This document shows positions 1 to 7,949 of a stretch of DNA of 10,302 nucleotides, in pieces. Every line of letters starts with the position of its first letter. Positions within the stretch are counted from its first letter, which is position 1. Below the pieces are notes generated by a model. The model was not told the DNA's origin and made no database searches. It was given only the letters and a program-made list of their open reading frames with translations. The stretch covers positions 1-10,302 of the forward strand of contig WRIO01000016.1 in assembly GCA_009782695.1 (NCBI GenBank), read 5' to 3'. The position numbers were made by a program, and so were the translations under genes. Source of the stretch: Candidatus Cloacimonadota bacterium. GTDB lineage: Bacteria; Cloacimonadota; Cloacimonadia; Cloacimonadales; WRIO01.

Positions 1-2
1 CA

Positions 3-71
3 AAGGATTTAAGTGGTGCAAAATTTTATTTTGTTAATGGACATATGGGTGTAAAACGCGGCAGGAACTAA
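3..71 (+). CDS. 3' end of an upstream gene (partial, unidentified)
   Basis: An open frame enters from the left edge and ends at a TAA at 69-71. The visible 22 residues read KDLSGAKFYFVNGHMGVKRG followed by RN. The codon choice resembles that of the downstream genes and the other two + strand frames are closed early, so this is probably a real C-terminus. The stretch is too short to identify. The position just before a MacA-MacB operon makes a TolC-type outer-membrane factor one possibility, but nothing in these residues shows it. Confidence 0.33.
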   Translation, partial: KDLSGAKFYFVNGHMGVKRGRN

Positions 72-298
72 TGATGATCAGATTAAGAACGGGGATGCAA
101 AAGCTCTAGGCCTCTACTGTCTAGAGATTTTCTTGAGGAGAGTGAAGGCTCACAAATAAGGATTAGCCTGTGTCCAAACCAAGGTTCGAACTGGGTACTT
201 CCAGGATATAAGTCAGAAATGCTGCCGTTTGATTCCACCTACTCTGCCAAAAATGCGCTTGAAATTCAACAAATGGTAGGGGAAAAAAGGAAATATAA
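72..298. other. Non-coding gap before the export operon
   Basis: This 227-base stretch lies between the upstream stop and the adaptor start and holds no convincing gene. At 104-126 there is a short inverted repeat (CTCTAG, 11-base loop, CTAGAG) followed by a weak T-rich stretch, too poor to call a terminator. On the - strand, about 255-165 resembles tRNA fragments: a D-arm-like GAGTAGGTGGAATC and a TTCGAAC loop flanked by partly pairing CCCAG/CTTGG. No matching acceptor stem closes it. No clear -35/-10 pair for the operon is visible. A Shine-Dalgarno-like AAAAGG sits just before the adaptor start. Confidence 0.5.
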
Positions 299-1642
299 AT
301 GAAAAAAAAGATAACAACGATAGCTATAATACTGATTTTGATAGCGGGAAGTTGGCTGTATTTCCAGCAAAAAGTAAAAAAAAATAAACTTACTTGGCGG
401 GTAATGCCTGCTGTGACCCGCACTGTGACCGAGAGTATCACAGCCTCTGGGACTATCAACCCTGTGACCCAAGTAAATGTGGGAACAGAAGTGTCGGGAA
501 AGATAGACAAAATTTATAAAGACTTCAATGATAGAGTCCGGAAAGGAGAACTGCTAGCAAAACTCGACACCCAAACCCTCCAAATGAACCTAGAAGACTC
601 CCGCATAGAGCTACGTAAAGCTATGCTCACCCAAAATGACAATCATATAGACCTGCAGAGAGCTCTGGAACTCTTCGATGAAAATATGATCTCGCAGTCT
701 GAGCTCCAACGCTACCAATACTCTTCCGACCTTTCAAACGAGAATGTCGAAAAGGCTCGGTTTTCTGTGCAACGAGCAGAAACAAACCTAAATAACGCTA
801 TGATTTATTCTCCCATAGACGGAGTAATCATATCCAGAGCTGTAGATGAAGGACAAACTGTAGCTGCCAGCCTAAACGCTCCCACCCTATTTATCATCGC
901 TAACAACCTTGACGATATGCAAATAGAAGTGCAAATAGACGAAGCAGATATAGGGAAAGTAGAAATGGGGCAACGTGCTAGATTTACTGTGGACGCCTTT
1001 CGCGATATGGTCTTTCACGGCACAGTAAACCAGATACGGCTCAGCCCAATCGTAGAATCAAATGTAGTTACGTATAAAGTGATAGTTTCGCTCACAAACC
1101 CAGGTCAAGTGATCATGCCCGGTATGACTGCAAATGTAGAGATCATCATAAATCAACGACAAAATGTGCTTGCTATACAAGAGAGAGCTTTGATGTTCCG
1201 CCCCTCAAAAGAAGTGTGGGAATCCTTTAAATTAGAATGGACAGAAGAACTGATGGCTATGAACAGACCACGCACTAGGGCTATGGGTATGCCAGCTGGT
1301 GGTGGTGGACCTCAAGCAGCAGGACAACCCCTTGCACCGCCCACATCTGCACCGGGTCAGGCAGCAACACCAGGTGGAGAACCGGTTTTGATACGGCAAG
1401 AGAGAGGCTCTGCACCAGCTGCTACTGCCACCCAAAAAGTAAATGTATGGGTGCTGGAAGAAGGGAAGCCGAAGCTTGTAAATATCGAGACTGGCATCTC
1501 AGACGGTAGCTTTATCCAAGTAATTTCTGGACTGTCCGAAGGGCAGGAAGTGATCACAGGAGTAAATCAACCGAATAGCCAGCAATCGTCGTCAAGTGCC
1601 TTTGGTGGCGCTCCCGGTGGTATGCGAGTGATCAGGATGTAG
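299..1642 (+). CDS. MacA-like periplasmic adaptor (membrane fusion protein) of an ABC exporter
   Basis: The adaptor links an inner-membrane MacB-type transporter to an outer-membrane channel. An N-terminal membrane anchor (about residues 5-23, after MKKK) is followed by the first half of a lipoyl domain (about 57-92), an alpha-helical hairpin (about 92-165), the second lipoyl half containing SPIDGVIISR (about 168-200), a beta-barrel (about 205-282) and a membrane-proximal region. That last region is interrupted by a low-complexity Gly/Pro/Ala segment (about 323-378), so the protein is 447 residues against about 370 for E. coli MacA. The tail is Ser/Gly-rich. The ATG has an AGG-type ribosome site 8 bases upstream. 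The gene is first in a three-gene operon, 4 bases before the ATPase. The HlyD/MacA family assignment is firm; the exported substrate cannot be read from the sequence. Confidence 0.9.
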   Translation: MKKKITTIAIILILIAGSWLYFQQKVKKNKLTWRVMPAVTRTVTESITASGTINPVTQVNVGTEVSGKIDKIYKDFNDRVRKGELLAKLDTQTLQMNLEDSRIELRKAMLTQNDNHIDLQRALELFDENMISQSELQRYQYSSDLSNENVEKARFSVQRAETNLNNAMIYSPIDGVIISRAVDEGQTVAASLNAPTLFIIANNLDDMQIEVQIDEADIGKVEMGQRARFTVDAFRDMVFHGTVNQIRLSPIVESNVVTYKVIVSLTNPGQVIMPGMTANVEIIINQRQNVLAIQERALMFRPSKEVWESFKLEWTEELMAMNRPRTRAMGMPAGGGGPQAAGQPLAPPTSAPGQAATPGGEPVLIRQERGSAPAATATQKVNVWVLEEGKPKLVNIETGISDGSFIQVISGLSEGQEVITGVNQPNSQQSSSSAFGGAPGGMRVIRM

Positions 1643-1646
1643 CAAA

Positions 1647-2399
1647 ATGAGTGACTACATCATACAAGTCGAAAATTTACAAAAAACCTATCTGATAGGC
1701 GATATAAAGGTGCATGCTTTACGTGGTATAAATTTAGACATAAAAAAAGGTGAATTTATAGCTATTATGGGGGCTAGCGGTTCTGGTAAGACCACCCTGA
1801 TGAACCTGCTCGGTTGCCTTGATGTCCCGAGTGGCGGACAGTATCTCCTCGACAATGTGGGCATACACACTATCGATGAGATAAAGCTGGCAGCTATCCG
1901 AAACGAAAAAATCGGCTTTGTCTTTCAGTCATTTTTTCTGCTCTCCCGCACCTCTGCTCTCGAAAATGTAGAGCTACCTTTACTTTATAGAAAAGATTTA
2001 AAAAAAAGCATTCGCCATAAAATGGCTTTGGAAGCACTAGAGACTGTGCAAATGCAAGATAGGCTGGACCACTATCCAAACCAACTTTCTGGTGGTCAGC
2101 AGCAGAGGGTGGCTATAGCTAGGGCTATCGTAAATAACCCGGTAATACTCTTTGCAGACGAGCCGACAGGCAACCTCGACACCCGCACCAGTCTGGAAGT
2201 AATAGCTGTGTTTCAGCAGCTCCACCAAAAAGGGATCACCTTGATATTAGTTACCCATGAACCTGATATCGCCACTTATGCCGACAGAGTGATCACCTTC
2301 AAAGACGGCAGAATAAAATCTGATGTGTTAAACACAATAAAATGCAGTGCCTTAGACGACCTAAAAAAGCTACCAATAGACGAGGACGAAGGAGAATAA
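1647..2399 (+). CDS. MacB/LolD-type ABC transporter ATP-binding protein
   Basis: This cytoplasmic ATPase powers the adjacent permease. All family motifs are present in its 250 residues: Walker A GASGSGKT (42-49), Q-loop Gln94 in VFQSFF, signature LSGGQ (147-151), Walker B VILFADE (166-172), D-loop NLD (176-178) and H-switch His204 in LVTHEPD. The sequence fits the MacB/LolD/FtsE-like group of ATPases that drive mechanotransmission rather than classic transport through the membrane. The C-terminal tail after about residue 225 is acidic and probably not part of the fold. The gene starts 4 bases after the adaptor stop, and its TAA is directly followed by the ATG of the permease, so translation is probably coupled. 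In E. coli MacB this domain is fused to the permease; here it is separate. Confidence 0.95.
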   Translation: MSDYIIQVENLQKTYLIGDIKVHALRGINLDIKKGEFIAIMGASGSGKTTLMNLLGCLDVPSGGQYLLDNVGIHTIDEIKLAAIRNEKIGFVFQSFFLLSRTSALENVELPLLYRKDLKKSIRHKMALEALETVQMQDRLDHYPNQLSGGQQQRVAIARAIVNNPVILFADEPTGNLDTRTSLEVIAVFQQLHQKGITLILVTHEPDIATYADRVITFKDGRIKSDVLNTIKCSALDDLKKLPIDEDEGE

Positions 2400-3611
2400 A
2401 TGTCACTATTTGAGATCATCAGAATTGCCTTTAAATCACTTTTAAAGACCAAAACCCGCACACTCCTCACTATGCTCGGCATCATCATCGGAGTAGCTGC
2501 GGTCATCACTATGCTCGCAATCGGGCAAGGCGCAAAAAAGGTAGTAGAAGACCAGATCAGCAGCATGGGGACAAATGTCATCACCATCATGTCAAATTTC
2601 TCGCGCAATGCTGTGCGAAGTGAAGCAGGTGGAGGAAATACCCTAAAGCTGGAAGACGTAGACGCTATCATAGAAAACGGGCCGGGTATAAACTATATCA
2701 CTCCTATCGTCGGCACTGGCGGACAGCTTAAATATCGCAATGCAAATTGGCGGGCGATGGGAACAGGCTGTGACACAGACTTCTTTTATATCCGAAACTA
2801 TGATATAGAAGAAGGCGAGATGTTCACAGCAAACGATGTAGCAAAAGGCAATAAGGTAGTGGTTTTGGGTAAAACTATCGCCGATAATCTCTCTCCGGAT
2901 GAGTCTTTGGTGGGGAGAACTATTCGTATCCGTAATACCCCTATGAGAGTGGTAGGAGTGCTCAAACCAAAGGGACAGAGTGCTGTTAGCGGTGACCTGG
3001 ACGATACCTATCTGATGCCATATACCACAGCTCTACAAAGGTTTACAGGGCATTGGGGGTCACGCATATCCATACGGGTCAGCACAGTGTCAAAAGAAAT
3101 GATACCCACAGTGCAAAAAGAAATAATGCAGCTGCTACTATCCCGAAACAGAACAGCTACCGAAGAAGATTTTTTAGTAAACTCGCAATCAGATATGGCA
3201 GAAATGGCAAACAGTGTGAGTAAGACTATGACCTTACTGCTGGCGAGTATAGCCGGTATCTCGCTGATAGTGGGGGGTATCGGCATCATGAACATCATGC
3301 TGGTTTCTGTCACTGAACGTATCAAAGAGATAGGACTGCGCATGGCTGTGGGCGCCAAAAAACGCGATGTGCTGTTGCAATTTATCATAGAAGCTATCTT
3401 TATCAGTGGTATAGGAGGGGTGATAGGTATCGTGCTAGGAGTAGTCGCCTCTGAAATATTAGGTAGCATAATGAGCTGGAGCACAGAAGTCACGGTGTGG
3501 TCAGTGATACTTGCAGTTGGTTTTTCCTGTGTGATAGGGGTGTTCTTTGGCTGGTATCCTGCAAAAAAAGCAGCAAATCTAAACCTAATAGACGCCCTGC
3601 GGTATGAGTGA
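2400..3611 (+). CDS. MacB/FtsX-type ABC transporter permease
   Basis: This is the inner-membrane partner of the preceding ATPase. The architecture is canonical for MacB-type permeases: a first transmembrane helix (about residues 20-42), a large periplasmic domain (about 45-270, MacB periplasmic core domain), then three transmembrane helices at about 276-300, 328-352 and 364-388 forming the FtsX-like domain. Typical family stretches are GGIGIMNIMLVSVTER, EIGLRMAVGA and the terminal YPAKKAANLNLIDALRYE. The 403-residue length is normal for a stand-alone permease. The ATG follows the ATPase stop with no gap, and GGAG lies 5 bases upstream inside the ATPase gene. With the adaptor it would form a tripartite pump or lipoprotein/peptide/antibiotic exporter; the substrate is unknown. 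Confidence 0.93.
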   Translation: MSLFEIIRIAFKSLLKTKTRTLLTMLGIIIGVAAVITMLAIGQGAKKVVEDQISSMGTNVITIMSNFSRNAVRSEAGGGNTLKLEDVDAIIENGPGINYITPIVGTGGQLKYRNANWRAMGTGCDTDFFYIRNYDIEEGEMFTANDVAKGNKVVVLGKTIADNLSPDESLVGRTIRIRNTPMRVVGVLKPKGQSAVSGDLDDTYLMPYTTALQRFTGHWGSRISIRVSTVSKEMIPTVQKEIMQLLLSRNRTATEEDFLVNSQSDMAEMANSVSKTMTLLLASIAGISLIVGGIGIMNIMLVSVTERIKEIGLRMAVGAKKRDVLLQFIIEAIFISGIGGVIGIVLGVVASEILGSIMSWSTEVTVWSVILAVGFSCVIGVFFGWYPAKKAANLNLIDALRYE

Positions 3612-3631
3612 AAGTAAATTAGAAATTAGAA

Positions 3632-3663
3632 ATGTGGTGTGCTCCGCAGGGAGATATACACAT
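3632..3663. repeat. Small palindromic element (CTCC-GCAG-GGAG hairpin)
   Basis: In the 161-base gap between two converging genes, CTCC (3642-3645) and GGAG (3650-3653) can pair around a GCAG loop. Outer bases ATGTG (3632-3636) and CACAT (3659-3663) can also pair, giving an interrupted longer hairpin. There is no T-run after it, so it is not a standard terminator. It resembles the GCTCC-TAAG-GGAGC hairpin at 9225-9238. Confidence 0.4.
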
Positions 3664-3726
3664 CCTTCACATTTTGCAAAGCAGACATATCATCCACATC
3701 GTTTTCACCCAAGCCTTCTGCCACGT

Positions 3727-3756
3727 CGGTGCGAAGCACACATTATTCATAGCGAA
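3727..3756. repeat. Palindromic module GTGC-GAA-GCAC plus ATTCATAGCGAA
   Basis: GTGCGAAGCACAC (3729-3741) is the exact reverse complement of GTGTGCTTCGCAC at 9245-9257. Each forms a 4-base-pair stem with a 3-base loop. It is followed by ATTCATAGCGAA (3745-3756), which matches ATTCGTAGCGCA at 9346-9357 in 10 of 12 positions. Both lie outside genes, just past the stop of the YigZ gene on the other strand. Confidence 0.45.
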
Positions 3757-3772
3757 CACCTTTCCATAAAAC

Positions 3773-4378
3773 CTAATCTATTATTTCTATTTTATCTTGT
3801 TTTATCATGGGCTCTAAAAAGCAAAGGAACTCTGTGTGAGAGTTTTCTGGCACTTTGAGATTCAGCCTCACGTCATCGCAAAACTCTGTCTGTTCTATGA
3901 TGACTTCCATAGCATGGGTTTGGTGCAAAAATATATCATAAAAATCATATTTCATAGAGCAATGGTAGTGAAAATACTTTAAAATAGGTTCTTTACACGC
4001 AGATAAGATAGCTTTTTCTGCCACTAATCCATAGGCAGCTATCAGCCCTTTTACTCCGAGCTTTACTCCTCCGAAATATCGCACTATGACCATAGCTACA
4101 TTTGTCAGCTCGTGTCTGTGGAGCATATTTAGGACAGGTTTGCCAGCAGTTCCAGCTGGTTCACGGTCATCGGAGGAAAAACAGATTTCACTATGTAGAC
4201 CAACGATAAAAGCGGGTATATGGTGATTTGCTTGGGGGTGAGCTTTGGAGACTTCAGTGATAAAATCTTTCGCAGATATGACAGTATCGGCACGATTTAT
4301 CACACCTATAAACAGAGACTTTTTTATTTTCTCTTCATACAGAGATCTTTGAGATATAGTATATTTCATAGTGGGCAT
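3773..4378 (-). CDS. yigZ: YigZ/IMPACT family protein
   Basis: This is a member of the widespread UPF0029/IMPACT family. The eukaryotic relative IMPACT regulates Gcn2; the bacterial role is not settled. The protein is about 200 residues, the usual length. The hallmark region is clear: SDDREPAGTAGKP at about 69-81, then NVAMVIVRYFGGVKLG at about 93-108, followed by GLIAAYG. The last 65 or so residues fit the ferredoxin-like C-terminal domain of bacterial family members. Two usually conserved positions differ: Arg replaces Gly in SDDGEP, and Lys replaces Gly in the GVGGL stretch. A GTG at 4384 could extend it by two residues and an ATG at 4369 could shorten it by three; none has a strong ribosome site, so the start is uncertain by a few codons. 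It is the last gene of the leftward cluster, 49 bases after the HARE-HTH-like gene. Confidence 0.88.
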   Translation of the reverse strand: MPTMKYTISQRSLYEEKIKKSLFIGVINRADTVISAKDFITEVSKAHPQANHHIPAFIVGLHSEICFSSDDREPAGTAGKPVLNMLHRHELTNVAMVIVRYFGGVKLGVKGLIAAYGLVAEKAILSACKEPILKYFHYHCSMKYDFYDIFLHQTHAMEVIIEQTEFCDDVRLNLKVPENSHTEFLCFLEPMIKQDKIEIID

Positions 4379-4427
4379 AGACACCAGCGGGAAAAGCGAC
4401 TGATTTCGAGGGAAATCTATATGTCAT

Positions 4428-5324
4428 TTACAATTTTTTTGAATTTTTAGCTTTATTTATATATGCCTCGATTTTTGTTGGTGGTATTTTTTTCAAATAT
4501 TTAGTGATAGCAAAGAGGTTTGTGGAGATTTTCGTGAATTTATCACTATAAAAAATCGTAGTGTAAACTATCCCTCTGATATTCACAGATTTTGACGTCC
4601 TATGCAGGTGCACCTCTTGGAGTATCATATTCATAGTGGCTATATTCCCGTTTGATATCAAGATAGCTTCTATCACTTCTTCCCATGTCTTTTGTCTGCT
4701 TCGTGGCTTTTTCTTATATTTGGCAAGGTCTGCATGATTCGAGCGCGTGTTCGTTGTGTCTAAGCTGATAAATATAGCATATTGCAAGAATATTTCTAAA
4801 AAATACTCGTGGTGAGTGTTGAAAATGAACTGATAATTACTATCGTTTTTAAAGATTTCATACTTATCTTGCAGCTCTTTGACACTTTGGCAACGAAATA
4901 TATTCCTGTCTTTTACTTGCAGTGGAATATTCAAAAGGCTACATACGGACAATATGTCAGCTGGCTTTACATGCAGGATATAGCCATTTCTTTCTACCCA
5001 ATTTTCAAATCCAGAGATCAGCTCTTTTTCTTTTTTGAGAGCAAGTATCTCTTCATAAGATTTACCTTTTTTGGACTGGTCGTTTTGTTTGGTGATACGG
5101 CGTCTCTTGCGTTTTGGAGTGTTTTGTGCGTTATTTTGATAGCTGTCTTTATCTGCCATATTTTCTGCATTACTTTTTGAGGTATCGAAAAAGTAAACTT
5201 TTTGCAAACGTTGATTTTTGTTTAAAATCAGCTTCGATTCTATATCCTCAGATTTTATCAGATCTGTCACTTCTTCTGGTGTCTTGTTCAAAACTTTTGC
5301 TAGCTCTTCAAAGGTATACCACAT
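4428..5324 (-). CDS. Probable DNA-binding protein with C-terminal HARE-HTH-like domain
   Basis: The 298-residue protein is probably cytoplasmic, with no signal peptide or membrane segment. Three parts are visible. The N-terminus (about 1-30, WYTFEELAKVLNKTPEEV) looks like a small helix-turn-helix of the excisionase/MerR kind. A charged linker (about 50-105) includes the basic run PKRKRRRITKQ. A middle domain I do not recognise follows (about 105-205). The C-terminus (about 213-274) begins TWEEVIEAIL and ends DKFTKISTNLFAITKY, the pattern of HARE-HTH winged-helix domains (HB1, ASXL, restriction enzymes, RNA polymerase delta), in which 'rFvrvgrGtfaL' is the usual end. I chose the ATG at 5324 because GGAAGAAG lies just upstream; a TTG at 5336 would add four residues. 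It follows the protease gene by 21 bases. Its function is unknown; a transcription or DNA-modification-linked role is inference. Confidence 0.72.
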   Translation of the reverse strand: MWYTFEELAKVLNKTPEEVTDLIKSEDIESKLILNKNQRLQKVYFFDTSKSNAENMADKDSYQNNAQNTPKRKRRRITKQNDQSKKGKSYEEILALKKEKELISGFENWVERNGYILHVKPADILSVCSLLNIPLQVKDRNIFRCQSVKELQDKYEIFKNDSNYQFIFNTHHEYFLEIFLQYAIFISLDTTNTRSNHADLAKYKKKPRSRQKTWEEVIEAILISNGNIATMNMILQEVHLHRTSKSVNIRGIVYTTIFYSDKFTKISTNLFAITKYLKKIPPTKIEAYINKAKNSKKL

Positions 5325-5345
5325 AGCTTCTTCCAATATTTGTTT

Positions 5346-7946
5346 TTATTTCAATAAAAGCATCTTTTGCCGGCTGTGAAAATCACCTGCTCTCATTTGA
5401 TAAAAATAGATACCTGTTCCCACATTTGCGCCATTTTCGTCTGTGCCATTCCAAACTATTTCGTGCACTCCCGCACCAAAGGGTTCACTCGCTAGCTGCT
5501 TTATTTTTTGTCCTTTTACATTGTAAATATCTATTCCGACATCAGATGGTGTGTCTAAATAAAACTTGATAGATGTGTCGGGGTTGAACGGATTTGGATA
5601 GTTACGTATCAGCTGTGTAGCTGTATAAGGCTCTGTAACATCATTTTCGCCGTTTTCTAAGGGAGCGCCTACTCGAACAGCATCTAGCTTGAGCACAGCT
5701 TGACCAGAGACATCGTGGTGGCGGAAAGCTACAAAGATATTTTGCCCTACATACGGGGTCAGATCTATCGCCTTTAATCGCCACTGGGGAGTGGACAGTA
5801 CTTCGCTGCGAACATGACGAAAGCTACCGTGTTTCGCATTTGAAGTGGAAATCAACACAGATATATGCTCAAAATAATTGGAAGTGCTAGTGGAACCTAT
5901 ATAATAGCTAAGCTGCATATTCGGCTGCACTGCTATCTGTGGCGTGATCAACCAATTGTCAGGGTGATATATATTACCTGCCCGCGAAGCACTAGCAGCA
6001 AAAGAATCACCAGAATAAGCCTGTGAGCCTTGTGTGTATTTAAACAAAGAGTCAGCGTCTCCATCTAAGTCCAATATACCCCAGCCCGCAGGTGCAAAGG
6101 CTGCCCCTGTGAAGTTTTCTGTCCATGGGAAAGAGGTGATAGTGCTGTAAGACCCTGTGGCAACATCTGTCGATATTCGAGAAGACTCCTCTTCGATATA
6201 TAAAGCAGAAACTGAGTAAGTGTATGCCTGACCGGGATAGAAAAATTGGTCTGCAAATGATGTGCTAATCACTGGTTCTGGGGAGAGTAAATGATTGTCA
6301 CGATAAACTTTGTATCCTAATAGTCCTCCCAAAGTGCCGGGAGCTGTCCAGCTAAGGTTGACAGTGGCACCGTTGTGCTGCCCTGTCAGATTTGAAGGCG
6401 GGTCATACGTTACTTCCACTATATCAAATGAGATAGTTTCGCCTGCCACCCCGATATTTGCTATCGAGAGACCGCCTGGTTGTCCATTTGACAAAAACGA
6501 ACTCGGGTTTGTGTTGTCATTTATTTGGGTTCTACCCACAGTGGAGCTAAAATGAGCATTTGCGATGGTGCCATTACTATATGTATTGCCTCCGGGTCTG
6601 TAAATATACACTTCATCGGGTGGACCGTCCATATTGCCGTTTGAGACAGTAGGATTTATGCGATATACCAAAAGCCCGGAGCCGTAGATATTGCCGTCTA
6701 TGTGACCGGTTACTCTTTTGCGGTATTCCACCACGAAGTATTCAGTGGTCGAGTATGGAGAGTTTATCCTATACGCATGTTGCACATTGCTTTCTGTCAC
6801 AGGGAAAAGGGTGTAAGTGCCCGGCTCTGATATTACCTCTAAATCTGGTCCCCACTGGGTGTATCTCGCTTTCATATAAGCACCTAAACCGACCGGTGGT
6901 GAGACAGCACTAGCCATCAAGTCCCAGTTTCCCACAGGATTGTAATTATTGTTATATCTATACAAATCTGGCATGCCCATAGAGTGACCAAACTCGTGTG
7001 CGAGAGTGCCATTACCGCTGCTTAACAAGTCATTTTCGATATTTAGATTGTAGTCCCATGCCCTTTTGCCATTTATAAACTGGGTCGTGTTTATCAGCAC
7101 CCAGCGGTGAGGCCAGAGCACATCAGACCAGCCATCGGTGTGTCCCCGCAGGATAAAGCATATATTATCTATCCGGTTGTCTCCGTCGGCATCTATCACC
7201 AAAGAAGCTGGCACTTCATTGGCTATAAAAACTATAGCCGCCCCCAATATCTCGTGTAGACGCTCAAAGCCTTGATTTTCGGTAGTGTATCCACCAGGAT
7301 TGTTATTGGGGTGATATGGCGAGCAATAGCCACGAGGGTGGGTCGATTGGTAAGATATTACAGTAGTTCCGGGTGCTATCGGGTAAAAGTTTGAAAAGAC
7401 CTCGAACTGCTCATAAGAGGCATCCCAATAATACTGATATTGAGAATCTACACCTGCACCAGCCGCATTGCACATAGTGTCATAATAGCTAACTGTGTGA
7501 GTAAATTCGGACTGGTCTGAAAATCGAATAAATATCACTATATTTTGCACCACGCCCAGCGAGGGAGTGCGAGAAGGACTATCATTTAGCACGCTCTGCC
7601 TATATTCTCTTTTTTCGGCATATTTCTGCTCTGATATATTTATCTTTGGCTCTATACCCACACTTTCTGGGGAGACTAGGTGTATGGGATAGCCGCTCGA
7701 AGTGATACCACCATCACTAGTTCCCACTGCCCAGCACCAGTCACCAGATTTATCGTCCAGGACTATAGTAAAGTCTTTTTCATCGTGCACCCAGTGATAG
7801 TATTCATCACCAGTAGTCAGCAGGTCTATCTCTGTGCCGTCTCTCTGCATAACCTGATATTCTACATTGTTTAGCCAGGCGGCAGGCAAGGTCAACGGCA
7901 GTAGTAAACACATCGCCAAACAAAATGTATAGATATATAGTTTCAT
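5346..7946 (-). CDS. Secreted M6-family metalloprotease with FN3, choice-of-anchor-J-like and C-terminal sorting domains
   Basis: This 866-residue exported zinc peptidase is of the immune-inhibitor-A (M6) type. A signal peptide covers about residues 1-23. The N-terminal region (about 24-130) is a probable propeptide. The catalytic domain (about 130-510) holds the zinc site HEFGHSMGMPD (317-327), with His317, His321 and Asp327 as likely ligands and Glu318 as catalytic base, plus a Met-turn-like WDLM (341-344). An acidic DADGDNRID loop (252-260) may bind calcium. A fibronectin type III-like domain (about 514-598) comes next, then a jelly-roll resembling choice-of-anchor J/cleaved adhesin domains (about 605-760, with FAPAGWGILDLDGD). 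The end is a FlgD-Ig-like module (about 783-866) starting NYPNPFNPDTSIKF and ending in basic KMLLLK, as in T9SS-type sorting tails. The start lies 3 bases after the dehydrogenase stop, with AAGGA upstream inside that gene. It probably digests extracellular protein for an amino-acid-fermenting lifestyle; that is inference. Confidence 0.93.
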   Translation of the reverse strand: MKLYIYTFCLAMCLLLPLTLPAAWLNNVEYQVMQRDGTEIDLLTTGDEYYHWVHDEKDFTIVLDDKSGDWCWAVGTSDGGITSSGYPIHLVSPESVGIEPKINISEQKYAEKREYRQSVLNDSPSRTPSLGVVQNIVIFIRFSDQSEFTHTVSYYDTMCNAAGAGVDSQYQYYWDASYEQFEVFSNFYPIAPGTTVISYQSTHPRGYCSPYHPNNNPGGYTTENQGFERLHEILGAAIVFIANEVPASLVIDADGDNRIDNICFILRGHTDGWSDVLWPHRWVLINTTQFINGKRAWDYNLNIENDLLSSGNGTLAHEFGHSMGMPDLYRYNNNYNPVGNWDLMASAVSPPVGLGAYMKARYTQWGPDLEVISEPGTYTLFPVTESNVQHAYRINSPYSTTEYFVVEYRKRVTGHIDGNIYGSGLLVYRINPTVSNGNMDGPPDEVYIYRPGGNTYSNGTIANAHFSSTVGRTQINDNTNPSSFLSNGQPGGLSIANIGVAGETISFDIVEVTYDPPSNLTGQHNGATVNLSWTAPGTLGGLLGYKVYRDNHLLSPEPVISTSFADQFFYPGQAYTYSVSALYIEEESSRISTDVATGSYSTITSFPWTENFTGAAFAPAGWGILDLDGDADSLFKYTQGSQAYSGDSFAASASRAGNIYHPDNWLITPQIAVQPNMQLSYYIGSTSTSNYFEHISVLISTSNAKHGSFRHVRSEVLSTPQWRLKAIDLTPYVGQNIFVAFRHHDVSGQAVLKLDAVRVGAPLENGENDVTEPYTATQLIRNYPNPFNPDTSIKFYLDTPSDVGIDIYNVKGQKIKQLASEPFGAGVHEIVWNGTDENGANVGTGIYFYQMRAGDFHSRQKMLLLK

Positions 7947-7949
7947 AGT

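Noticed and set aside
104..135. CTCTAG/CTAGAG inverted repeat as a terminator of the upstream gene
   Set aside because: The stem is only six base pairs with an 11-base loop, and the following stretch is not a clean T-run.
3604..3858. + strand open frame of 84 codons overlapping the permease end and the YigZ gene
   Set aside because: It starts inside the permease gene, has no ribosome site of its own, lacks any recognisable motif and runs into a well-supported gene on the other strand; it lies over palindromic intergenic DNA.
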